This document shows, one piece after another, positions 1-7,854 of a stretch of 9,578 nt of DNA. The position numbers were made by a program, and so were the translations under genes. This DNA comes from Bacteroidales bacterium (GTDB lineage Bacteria; Bacteroidota; Bacteroidia; Bacteroidales; DTU049): contig JAHDSP010000120.1 in assembly GCA_018432645.1 (NCBI GenBank), positions 1 through 9,578 of the forward strand, in the 5' to 3' direction. The notes below the pieces were generated by a model. It searched no databases and was not told where the DNA came from. It saw only the letters and a program-made list of their open reading frames with translations. Within the stretch, counting starts at the first letter, position 1; each line of letters opens with the position of its first letter.

Positions 1-58
1 ATTCTAAATTATCATTATTAAAATTTTTAATAAGAGTGTGTAAATAAGGTGTATTCAT
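1..58 (-). CDS. N-terminal 19 codons of an unidentified gene downstream of the helicase (runs off the window)
   Basis: An ATG at 58-56 opens a frame that stays open to the window edge and reads MNTPYLHTLIKNF followed by NNDNLE. Its ATG overlaps the TGA stop of the helicase gene (57-55) in an ATGA arrangement, which usually means translational coupling within one operon. The short helical start with 'IxNFNxxNL' resembles, from memory, the beginning of Eco57I-type DNA methyltransferase/restriction proteins, which often follow helicases of this kind. With 19 residues this is only a guess. The frame is likely real because of the overlap geometry; the function is unknown from this window. Confidence 0.55.
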   Translation of the reverse strand, partial: MNTPYLHTLIKNFNNDNLE

Positions 59-3000
59 AATTTTTGATTTTCAATAGCAATAATTATTTCTTTGTTGAAT
101 GATTGTAAGCGTTTTTTTTCAATTTCTAAATAGTTGCTACCCATTTCTCTGATTAGAGAATCTATTTCTTTAATAGTTTTTTCAATACCAGTTTCTGACA
201 TTGTATTCATATCAGCTATACGCTTGAGAGTTTTAGTAGGGAGAGTACCATAATCTATGATATCTTCTTTGAGCATTTTTAGAAAATCAATATGATATGG
301 TTGTAATCTATAATTTTTACTATTGATTAAACTCTTTATGGCATTTATAGCCTTTTGTTCCAAATTATTTTCATTCTTATTTTTACTCACATTATCAGAC
401 ATATTTTTTTTATCAGAGATATCTTTTAATTCTTTATAATAATCCCAAAAATTTTCACTTAATTTTAGAGAATTTTCATTTGCATCACATTTTATTTTTT
501 CGAAGGCGTCTTCGATACTTATTTCTGTTGTTTTATTATTAGTACTATAATTTGCATAACTAATATATAGGCCAAATTTTTTGATAAATACTAATAATTC
601 ATTTTCCTTACCTTTTTTAGCGACTTTTATCCTTCGTGGTAGATTATCAAAAGATGTAATCATTTCAGGGAAATTATTTTTAATTTGTTCATATTCTTTC
701 AATATGTTAGTATAGAAACTTTCTTGTTCTAGATAGTCGGGGTTTTGTTTTAATTTATCATAAAGACCAGAAGGAGTGGGGACTTCATCAATGTCAAAGA
801 TTTTAGCATCTTCACCTAAAATATTATGAATATGAAACATTTTGATACTAGCAATTTCTCGAGACTTCATCTCATTAGCACCTAATTCTGTGGGGAAAAA
901 ATTAACAATATACAGCTCATCAAAAACTTTTTTGCTAATACGATTTATCCTACCTATTCTTTGTATTACTCTCACGGGGTTCCACGGTATATCATAATTG
1001 ATAACCATACCAGCACGATTTAGATTAAACCCTTCAGATATTTTATCAGTGCATAGTAGAATATCGTATTTATCTTCTTGTTTTTCATAAGTAGCATCAA
1101 AGTTTTTATTAATATCCTCAATTTTACCTTCCATATTGCCAGCGATAGATAATACTCTGCCATCAAAAGCAGAATTTAACCTCTCACTTAAATGTTTCAC
1201 TGTATCAATATATTCTGTGAAAATCACAATTTTTCTATGAGGTTCATTGTGTAATTGCTTTTTAATATTTTCAATTAAAACTTTAGATTTAGGATCATTC
1301 TCTATTAATTTAAAATTGTCCAATTCTTTTAATATATCATCAAAGAGGTCAATATCAGATTGTATATCACTTAAAAATTCATCTTTTTTATCAAAATCAT
1401 CTAAATTGTAAATTTTTGCATTTTTTTTATTACTATTATCATTGTTTAATTCTTGGATATGTTTTATCAATTCATTTTCTATTTCTTCAGGCTCTAATTC
1501 ATATATTTTTTCTATAAAATCTCTATCAAGAATATACTTATTGGTTTTTTTAACAAATGCTAAAACATATTCATTAATATTTTTTAAATTTTGGATGCTT
1601 TGTTTGAAAGAACCAAACGAACTCTCAAAACGTCTCACAAGTAATCTACGAATAAAATTGTAAAGATTTGCTTGAGAAGTAAATTCAAAATTTTCTTGTT
1701 TGTTTTTATTGTAATCTTTATCATAAGGTTTTTCATAATGTGCAGGCTTATAAATAGCCCCAGTAAATCTACGTTCTCCAATAGTATCTGAGAATACACT
1801 AATAATTTTTTCATAAAAATCTGATTGTTCTTTACTGAGTTCATAAAACCACTCTTGAGGGTCTTTTACTATTGATAGGTTTTTAATTTCATTTTTGTAA
1901 GAAGTATTGTTGATGAGATCTAATCTATTTCTACGAATAATCACTGGCTCTATAATGTCTCTAATTTGTTTAGCTAGGAGTTTAGATTTTTCTCTCACAA
2001 GATTCATGTTTATTTCACTATCATCGTTTTGAAAAACTTCATGATATTTAGTAAAAGCTTTCATTTTTTTGTCTTCATCTGGAGAGTTATAATATTTATT
2101 TATGTAGCCAAGCCTATCAAAAAAATATTTAAACTCTCTAAACTTGCGTGCTAAATTATCATCTAAAGAAATAGAAGAATTTTTGGGAGTGATGAAAAGA
2201 GATAATAGTGATAGTATGTCTTCTGGACGGTTATTAAAAGGTGTAGCACTCAATAGAATAACGATTTTACCACGACAAATATTTTTTAGATATTCATAGC
2301 TATGAGTATCTTGATTTCTAAATCTATGAGCTTCATCTACTATAACAATTTCTATATCATTTAATTTACCTTCTATCATTTGAGTTTGTAGTTTATCTAG
2401 CTCTCCTAGAGACCATACTTCCCAATCGTGTAGTCTGAATTGTTCTTTGTACATATTCCATCCTGCATCTTTTAGTTTCGGATCACCTTTGAGTCCAGGC
2501 GGACAAATAATGACGCCACGTTTACGTAGCTCATAAGCAATAGAACATGCTATTATAGTTTTGCCTAATCCTACCACATCGGCTAATATAACCCCATTAT
2601 TTTTTTCTATTATTGCAAGTGCTTGCTGGATAGCATCTAACTGATATTTATATGGTGTATATCCATTCTTTTCGAAAATATTTATCAATGAGTCACCTAT
2701 TTGCTTTTTCTCAAAAACATCTATATAATTTTTCATTATAAAAGCATAAGCCTCGAAAGGAGTGATTTCACGTACTAAGGTTTCTTTTTCTATTATTTCT
2801 AATATCTTCTTTTTTTTCTCTGAGTTTTCTGTTATTTTAATAGCATTATTCCACAATTCATCAAAGTATTCTTCAGTATCTTCTACACCATAATCACTTA
2901 TCTCTACATTAAATTCCTCTTGATCACTCAATCCAGGTCTTGTCAAATTACTACTACCAGTAATAAATAGCTGTTTACGACTTACTTGATCTTCTTTCAA

Positions 3001-3429
3001 CTTAAAAATATATAACTTAGCATGACTAGGCACAATAGTTTTGCGTATGATTAACCTATCATTTTTTATTAAATCTATAAAAAATTTCACCTGTTCATAA
3101 AAATTTGCATCATCAAAAGTCTCAGTATTTATAGATTTTCTAATTGAGTTTATAAATTTTTCAAAAATCTTATTATTAGAATCACTGCTATTTTTATTTT
3201 CTACATCTGCATACTCTATTAATTGATGGTTTATCTCATCTACTTGCAAACCGACAAGTATTTTTATAATTACATCCTTATTATTTTGTAATGATTTATA
3301 TAACTCATCTAGTCCAGAAAAATAAAAAAAACCTACTAAAAATTTCAGCTCTACACTTTTACTTATTAACTCTTCTAATCTTACCTTTAAAGTTTTAGCT
3401 TCTTTACTATTTGTAATAAAATTTGTCAT
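55..3429 (-). CDS. PLD-nuclease/superfamily 2 helicase fusion, probable restriction or phage-defence protein
   Basis: This is a large cytoplasmic DNA-acting protein of 1124 residues, numbered from the ATG at 3429. The N-terminal part carries a phospholipase-D-like nuclease signature: H136-x-K138 (HAKLYIF) followed by GSSNLT at 158-163. The D of the classic HxKxxxxD motif is a lysine here. A SNF2/DEAH-type helicase follows: Walker A DVVGLGKT at 284-291, DEAH at 365-368, SATPFNN from 394, IVIFTEY at 734-740, TDKISEGFNL at 794-803 and QRIGRINR at 823-830. About 300 residues separate the two ATPase lobes, and the C-terminal 300 residues are helical and rich in Lys and Asn with no motif I recognise. 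An upstream TTG at 3450 is possible but sits inside the likely promoter box, so I prefer the ATG. PLD nuclease plus ATP-driven helicase recalls CglI/NgoAVII-type restriction systems and the separate PLD and SNF2 parts of DISARM. The helicase assignment is firm; the defence role is inferred. Confidence 0.93.
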   Translation of the reverse strand: MTNFITNSKEAKTLKVRLEELISKSVELKFLVGFFYFSGLDELYKSLQNNKDVIIKILVGLQVDEINHQLIEYADVENKNSSDSNNKIFEKFINSIRKSINTETFDDANFYEQVKFFIDLIKNDRLIIRKTIVPSHAKLYIFKLKEDQVSRKQLFITGSSNLTRPGLSDQEEFNVEISDYGVEDTEEYFDELWNNAIKITENSEKKKKILEIIEKETLVREITPFEAYAFIMKNYIDVFEKKQIGDSLINIFEKNGYTPYKYQLDAIQQALAIIEKNNGVILADVVGLGKTIIACSIAYELRKRGVIICPPGLKGDPKLKDAGWNMYKEQFRLHDWEVWSLGELDKLQTQMIEGKLNDIEIVIVDEAHRFRNQDTHSYEYLKNICRGKIVILLSATPFNNRPEDILSLLSLFITPKNSSISLDDNLARKFREFKYFFDRLGYINKYYNSPDEDKKMKAFTKYHEVFQNDDSEINMNLVREKSKLLAKQIRDIIEPVIIRRNRLDLINNTSYKNEIKNLSIVKDPQEWFYELSKEQSDFYEKIISVFSDTIGERRFTGAIYKPAHYEKPYDKDYNKNKQENFEFTSQANLYNFIRRLLVRRFESSFGSFKQSIQNLKNINEYVLAFVKKTNKYILDRDFIEKIYELEPEEIENELIKHIQELNNDNSNKKNAKIYNLDDFDKKDEFLSDIQSDIDLFDDILKELDNFKLIENDPKSKVLIENIKKQLHNEPHRKIVIFTEYIDTVKHLSERLNSAFDGRVLSIAGNMEGKIEDINKNFDATYEKQEDKYDILLCTDKISEGFNLNRAGMVINYDIPWNPVRVIQRIGRINRISKKVFDELYIVNFFPTELGANEMKSREIASIKMFHIHNILGEDAKIFDIDEVPTPSGLYDKLKQNPDYLEQESFYTNILKEYEQIKNNFPEMITSFDNLPRRIKVAKKGKENELLVFIKKFGLYISYANYSTNNKTTEISIEDAFEKIKCDANENSLKLSENFWDYYKELKDISDKKNMSDNVSKNKNENNLEQKAINAIKSLINSKNYRLQPYHIDFLKMLKEDIIDYGTLPTKTLKRIADMNTMSETGIEKTIKEIDSLIREMGSNYLEIEKKRLQSFNKEIIIAIENQKL

Positions 3430-3447
3430 AATATTATAAAATTTAGT

Positions 3448-3455
3448 CAAAATTA
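3448..3455 (-). promoter_or_regulatory. Bacteroidota-type -7 box upstream of the helicase gene
   Basis: TAATTTTG on the minus strand matches the Bacteroidota -7 consensus TAnnTTTG exactly. It ends 18 bases before the preferred ATG, so transcription would start about 15 bases upstream of that ATG. The -33 region (TTTATG about 19 bases upstream) is only a partial match to TTTG. This suggests the helicase pair can be transcribed independently of the rnhB operon. Confidence 0.4.
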
Positions 3456-3521
3456 AGATAATATTTTTTTATAACATAAAGTAAAAATTAATAATGAAAG
3501 AAATTCTACGAATCGTTATAT

Positions 3522-3566
3522 TCATTCTCCCATATCAATATACCGACTTTCGATATCCTCAATCAT
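3522..3566 (-). CDS. 14-codon ORF overlapping the rnhB stop (possible leader peptide or gene remnant)
   Basis: An ATG at 3566-3564 overlaps the TGA of rnhB (3565-3563) by the ATGA arrangement, and the frame reads MIEDIESRYIDMGE before a TGA. The composition is acidic, unlike a random translation of this AT-rich DNA, and the frame uses CGG, GAG and GGA codons. It could be a coupled small peptide, or the first codons of a gene formerly following rnhB that was lost when the helicase module arrived. Chance is also quite possible at this length. Confidence 0.25.
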   Translation of the reverse strand: MIEDIESRYIDMGE

Positions 3567-4135
3567 AAAAGTTTAAATGATTTTCTGTGATATGGGCTAA
3601 TACCAAAATCTACAATTGCTTGTCTGTGTACTTTTGTTGGATAACCTTTGTTTTTGGCCCATTGATACATAGGATAATCATTGTGAAGTATAGTCATATA
3701 TTCATCTCTGTATGTTTTTGCTAGAATAGAGGCTGCTGCTACATGATAATAAGTATTATCAGCTTTTGTTATAGTTTGATAAGGTAATTCATTATATCGA
3801 ATAAAATAGTTACCATCAATGACAACGAATTCTGGTTGAATATTTAAATGTACTAAGGCCTTATGCATAGCTATAATAGTAGCTTGCAGTATATTAACCT
3901 CATCGATTTTTTCGTTAGATACAAGGGCTACAGAGTAACTGACAGCATTGGCTTCGATGATTTTACGGGCTATTTCGCGTTCTTTAGCAGTTAGTTTTTT
4001 AGAATCTTTTATTAATGGATGAGAGAAATTATCAGGTAAAATAACTGCAGCAGCAAATACAGGTCCAGCCAAACAACCTCTGCCAGCTTCGTCTACACCT
4101 GCTTCTATAGAATATTTAGAATATTTTGTTATCAC
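3563..4135 (-). CDS. rnhB: Ribonuclease HII
   Basis: This enzyme cuts RNA-DNA hybrids and nicks at single ribonucleotides misincorporated into DNA, starting ribonucleotide excision repair in the cytoplasm. The 190-residue protein has the family's four acidic catalytic residues in place: D15 and E16 within DEAGRG, D107 in VIDGN and D126. The AAASILAKTYRD block (133-144) is also typical, as are the KDSKKLTAKER segment and the C-terminal HRKSF. The start is a GTG at 4135-4133; an in-frame TAA at 4150-4148 lies upstream with no ATG between, and the N-terminus lines up with other RNases HII. It follows the glycosyltransferase gene by 26 bases on the same strand, so it is probably co-transcribed from glnS onward. 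Its length is normal and nothing is missing. Confidence 0.97.
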   Translation of the reverse strand: MITKYSKYSIEAGVDEAGRGCLAGPVFAAAVILPDNFSHPLIKDSKKLTAKEREIARKIIEANAVSYSVALVSNEKIDEVNILQATIIAMHKALVHLNIQPEFVVIDGNYFIRYNELPYQTITKADNTYYHVAAASILAKTYRDEYMTILHNDYPMYQWAKNKGYPTKVHRQAIVDFGISPYHRKSFKLL

Positions 4136-4161
4136 TTTGAATATATTTTAGTAGCAAACAT

Positions 4162-6114
4162 TTATTCTTTGCCTAAATTGCCCAAATTTCTTAGTAAAAT
4201 TGATAAATCAGTCATTACATGGTAATCTCTGGCATAGTTAAAATCTATTTCGTTATAGATATTTGTAGAGCTTGTAAATCCTAATCCATCTAATAAATTA
4301 AAAATGCCTTCTGGTATTTTAGGTAAATTGTGTGGAAATTCCCTAGAGCAGTAGCCCACCCAAGTTTTTTTGTTTATTAAAACATTTATAATGTTTTTCA
4401 GTGCTTTTCTTGGTTTTTTAATAAATAAAAAATATAATGGATATAATATGAGTAAAGTTAAACTAGTAAGAAAATCGAATACTCTTTTTCTTCTTCTATT
4501 TACAGGTTTTGCGATACTATTGAGCTCATACAAAAATACATCTTCTGGGTTTATAATATATCTAGAACTCAGCAAAAACTCATTAGTAGGAGATGAAATT
4601 CTAAAATCAACATGATAATCTGACAAATAGCTCATAGAATCTATGATTTGAGACATAGACACGCTATTTGTACAAAATATTACTTCATTTAGTTTATAAA
4701 TACGTATGATTTCTGGCAACTGATTTAGACTGCCATAATATTGAGCAGAATTATAATCATCATTGGGATTGATATAAAAAAGTTGTTCTATAGGTATATT
4801 GCTATTTCCTAATATATTTTTAACGGCGTAAATATCATTAATATCACCACAAATTGCAATTTTTTTATTTTGTTTTAATAATCCCCAAGAGCTCAATCCG
4901 AGCCATTCTAGTAAATATCTAATGCCTATTAGAGACAAAAGTGCCCAGATAGTTCCTAGTAATAATATAGTGCGGCTAAATCTAAATTGTTCACTCATAA
5001 GGCCATATATCAATAGTAGGATTATACTACCACTAATAATTCCAGTGAAAAAATGTTTTTTGTGAAAAGGTTTGTCATAACCTCCATTGAGAAAGATTGC
5101 TAAAACCCAAACAAGAGAATAAATTAATAAAGCGTAATAAACATAAGGACGCGGATATATTATGGCATCATATTGAAATCTAATATTTTCCCAAAAAGTA
5201 GTAATGCCATAAAGTCCACCATATAAAATAATTAAATCTAGTATTGGTAACCAAATTTTTTTTATTAATTTTTGTATAAAAGCTAAAGATGCTCTGAAAT
5301 AGATAGCTATAGAAATAAGGAATTTCATCCAATTAGCACCTTTGGAATAGAAATGTTTTTGAGCAAAAATAAGCATAGCATTATAAAAATTATAAATATA
5401 GTTCATACTGCCTTTTTTAGTACTTTCGCCTTTATAGTGGATAATTCTAGTCTGGGGATAATAGTAATTTTTATAACCAGCTTGCAGAATTCTATAACTC
5501 AGATCAATATCTTCGCCATACATGAAAAAAGATTCATCTAAAAAACCTATTTGGTCTAAGACATCTTTTCTAATGAGCATAAAAGCGCCACTTAATATTT
5601 CCACTTCATTTATCTCATTTGGATTGAGATGTCCCATGTAATATTTTGCAAAAATTTTGGAATGAGGAAAAAGTTTTATCAAGCCACTCATTTTACAAAA
5701 TGAAACCCATGGTGTAGGTATGCCACGTTTAGATTCAGGTAAATATTGTCCTTTACCATTAACTAATTTCACACCTAAAGCACCTGCATCTGGGTGCTCT
5801 TCCATAAAAGCAATAGTTTTTGAAAAAGTATCTTTCTCTACAATAGTATCTGGATTTAGCAATAAAACATATTTACCTTTAGCTATTTTTAAAGCTTGAT
5901 TATTAGCTTTAGAAAAGCCAAGATTTTCATTATTAGCAATTAGTATAGTTTGTGGGAATTTTTCTTTAATCATTGCTACACTGCCATCTACACTATTATT
6001 ATCTACTACGATAACCTCACCATCAATGCCATCGAGAGCATCATATACTGACAATAAACACTGTTCAATGAAGTGCTTTACATTATAATTGACAATGATT
6101 ACAGAGAGGGTCAT
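4162..6114 (-). CDS. Membrane GT2 glycosyltransferase with a C-terminal PGT-like (WcaJ/WbaP-like) region
   Basis: This is a 650-residue inner-membrane protein likely to add sugars to a cell-envelope glycan; donor and acceptor are not evident. Residues 1-250 are a GT-A family 2 domain: SVIIVNYN start, VVDNNSVDGS (36-45), LLLNPDT with the metal-binding region around D89, SGAFMLIRK (175-183) and the acidic EDIDLSYR (201-208) expected near the catalytic base. Hydrophobic segments follow at about 285-305, 323-343, 354-372 and 381-402. Residues 416-510 look like the Rossmann-type domain (KIAICGD) found in the front half of polyprenyl-phosphate sugar-phosphate transferases. The C-terminus has RRKRVFDF plus a hydrophobic helix and NVLINKKTWVGY, resembling a sugar transferase without its catalytic middle. 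The overall layout recalls a widespread Bacteroidota family. The ATG start is 24 bases after the glnS stop, in the same operon. Confidence 0.92.
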   Translation of the reverse strand: MTLSVIIVNYNVKHFIEQCLLSVYDALDGIDGEVIVVDNNSVDGSVAMIKEKFPQTILIANNENLGFSKANNQALKIAKGKYVLLLNPDTIVEKDTFSKTIAFMEEHPDAGALGVKLVNGKGQYLPESKRGIPTPWVSFCKMSGLIKLFPHSKIFAKYYMGHLNPNEINEVEILSGAFMLIRKDVLDQIGFLDESFFMYGEDIDLSYRILQAGYKNYYYPQTRIIHYKGESTKKGSMNYIYNFYNAMLIFAQKHFYSKGANWMKFLISIAIYFRASLAFIQKLIKKIWLPILDLIILYGGLYGITTFWENIRFQYDAIIYPRPYVYYALLIYSLVWVLAIFLNGGYDKPFHKKHFFTGIISGSIILLLIYGLMSEQFRFSRTILLLGTIWALLSLIGIRYLLEWLGLSSWGLLKQNKKIAICGDINDIYAVKNILGNSNIPIEQLFYINPNDDYNSAQYYGSLNQLPEIIRIYKLNEVIFCTNSVSMSQIIDSMSYLSDYHVDFRISSPTNEFLLSSRYIINPEDVFLYELNSIAKPVNRRRKRVFDFLTSLTLLILYPLYFLFIKKPRKALKNIINVLINKKTWVGYCSREFPHNLPKIPEGIFNLLDGLGFTSSTNIYNEIDFNYARDYHVMTDLSILLRNLGNLGKE

Positions 6115-6138
6115 TTACAAAAAATTAAATTCAGTAAA

Positions 6139-7821
6139 TTATTGACTTTTTTTAGCAAAACTATCTTTTAATTTAGTTATTAAATTATAAACCAAATGAT
6201 CGCTAGTGCTATCTGGATCGGTAACAAAATAACCAAGTCTTTCGAATTGATAATGAGCAGGAACGATAAATTCACCAAGTGAAGGTTCCCCATAAGCAGT
6301 AGTAGTGATGAGACTTTGAGGGTTTAAATAATCTAAAAATGTTTTACCTTCTTCAGCATTATCTGGTTCAGAAACAGTAAAAAGTTTATCATATAATCTA
6401 ACCTCTATGGGAACAGCATGTTTAGCAGAAACCCAATGTATAGTACTTTTTACTTTGCGTCCATCTGGACTATTACCACCTTTACTGGCAGGATCATATT
6501 CACCATATATTTCTATAATATTTCCATTATTACCTTTTTTAAAACCAGTACATTTAACGAAATAAGCCCAACGCAGCCTAACTTCATTACCTACATAGAA
6601 ACGATGATAATTTTTTTGTGGATTTTCTTGGAAATCTGATTGTTCAATATAAATTTCTTTAGAAAAAGGTATTTGTCTAGTAGAAGATATAGGGTCTTCG
6701 GGATTATTAATAGCATCTAATAATTCATCTTCGTTATCAGGATAATTAGTAATAATCAACTTAAGTGGCTCTAACACAGCCATACGACGCTCGGCACGCT
6801 TATTTAAATCTTCACGTAAGCAATGCTCGAGTAATTCATATTCTATCAGATTATCTCTTTTGGCCACACCTATAATGTCTGCAAACATTTTAATACTTTC
6901 TGGAGTAAATCCTCTACGTCTCAAACCGGAGATAGTAGGCATTCTAGGATCATTCCACCCACTCACATATTTACCTTCTACTAATTGCAAAAGTTTACGT
7001 TTACTCATAATAGTATAAGATAAATTTAAGCGAGCAAATTCTATCTGTTGCGGTGCCCAAATATCTAATTCTTTTATAAACCATTCGTATAGAGGTCTAT
7101 GCACTTCAAACTCTAGTGTACAAATAGAGTGAGTTATATGCTCTATAGAATCACTCTGTCCATGTGCCCAATCATAATTAGGATATATGCACCATTTATT
7201 AGCTGTGCGTGGATGTTCTTCGTACAAAATTCTATACATTATCGGATCACGCATGTGCATATTAGGACTATTGAGATCTATTTTAGCACGCAAAACCCGA
7301 CTACCAGCAGGGAATTCGCCATTTCGCATTTTCTCAAACAATAATAAATTTTCTTCTATGCTTCTATCTCTGTGCTCACAAGCTATACCAGGTTCAGTAG
7401 GTTTAGTTCTATTTCTGCTTATCACTTCCTGTGGGCAATCACACACATAAGCTTTTCCTTTTTTTATCAATACTATAGCCCATTCATAGAGTTGCTCGAA
7501 ATAATCAGAAGCGTAGCATTCTTTATCCCATTGAAATCCTAACCAACGTATGTCTTCTTTAATAGAATCTATATATTCTTGTTCTTCTTTTGTCGGATTA
7601 GTATCATCGAATCGCAGATTACATGTGCCATTATATTTTTTAGCTATTCCAAAGTTAAGACAAATACTTTTAGCATGTCCTATGTGCAGATAGCCATTAG
7701 GCTCTGGAGGGAAACGAGTTTTCACTGAGCTAAATCTACCTTCTAATAAATGCTTATCAATGATTTCTTCAATAAAATTTTTATTGTCATGTGTTTTTTC
7801 TTGAGTATTTTTGTCTATCAC
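6139..7821 (-). CDS. glnS: Glutaminyl-tRNA synthetase
   Basis: This cytoplasmic class I synthetase charges tRNA-Gln with glutamine. Counted from the GTG at 7821 it has 560 residues, a normal full length. Visible signatures are PPEPNGYLHIGHAKS with HIGH at 46-49, FDDTNP at 71-76, the DWAHGQSDSIEHITHS active-site block and the KMSKS-equivalent MSKRK at 272-276. The C-terminal half (about 345-550) matches the two-barrel anticodon-binding region, with WVSAKHA and AEEGKTFLDYLNPQS. There is no in-frame ATG between the upstream stop (7875-7873) and the HIGH motif. The start is therefore GTG at 7821 or TTG at 7842, which would add seven residues; I prefer the GTG because the TTG is part of a probable -7 promoter box. 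It is first in a minus-strand run with the glycosyltransferase and rnhB, and divergent from folB. Confidence 0.97.
   Translation of the reverse strand: MIDKNTQEKTHDNKNFIEEIIDKHLLEGRFSSVKTRFPPEPNGYLHIGHAKSICLNFGIAKKYNGTCNLRFDDTNPTKEEQEYIDSIKEDIRWLGFQWDKECYASDYFEQLYEWAIVLIKKGKAYVCDCPQEVISRNRTKPTEPGIACEHRDRSIEENLLLFEKMRNGEFPAGSRVLRAKIDLNSPNMHMRDPIMYRILYEEHPRTANKWCIYPNYDWAHGQSDSIEHITHSICTLEFEVHRPLYEWFIKELDIWAPQQIEFARLNLSYTIMSKRKLLQLVEGKYVSGWNDPRMPTISGLRRRGFTPESIKMFADIIGVAKRDNLIEYELLEHCLREDLNKRAERRMAVLEPLKLIITNYPDNEDELLDAINNPEDPISSTRQIPFSKEIYIEQSDFQENPQKNYHRFYVGNEVRLRWAYFVKCTGFKKGNNGNIIEIYGEYDPASKGGNSPDGRKVKSTIHWVSAKHAVPIEVRLYDKLFTVSEPDNAEEGKTFLDYLNPQSLITTTAYGEPSLGEFIVPAHYQFERLGYFVTDPDSTSDHLVYNLITKLKDSFAKKSQ
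7784..7813 (+). promoter_or_regulatory. folB promoter, Bacteroidota type, inside the start of glnS
   Basis: TTG at 7784-7786, a 19-base spacer and TATTTTTG at 7806-7813 match the Bacteroidota -33/-7 pattern (TTG, then TAnnTTTG) with the expected spacing. Transcription would begin a few bases after 7813, leaving a leader of about 38 bases before the folB ATG. The whole element lies within the first codons of glnS on the opposite strand. Confidence 0.6.
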
Positions 7822-7839
7822 TTTTTTAATTATTTTTTG

Positions 7840-7847
7840 CAAATTTA
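7840..7847 (-). promoter_or_regulatory. Probable glnS -7 box
   Basis: TAAATTTG on the minus strand is an exact TAnnTTTG match, 18 bases before the preferred glnS GTG. It would leave a leader of about 15 bases. Upstream there is only a weak -33 candidate (TTTTAG), located inside the first codons of folB. This box decides the glnS start: the alternative TTG codon at 7842-7840 falls within it. Confidence 0.45.
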
Positions 7848-7854
7848 AAGAAAA

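Noticed and set aside
3430..3450. TTG start at 3450 for the helicase, adding seven residues
   Set aside because: The TTG is part of an exact TAnnTTTG promoter box and an ATG follows 21 bases later, so the ATG is more likely.
3503..3513. Small hairpin ATTC-TAC-GAAT between rnhB and the helicase as a terminator
   Set aside because: The stem is only 4 bp and no T-run follows it in the transcribed direction.
7129..7450. Plus-strand open frames inside glnS, and similar ones inside the glycosyltransferase and helicase genes
   Set aside because: They are antisense to conserved coding sequence, have no recognisable domains and no promoter or family support.
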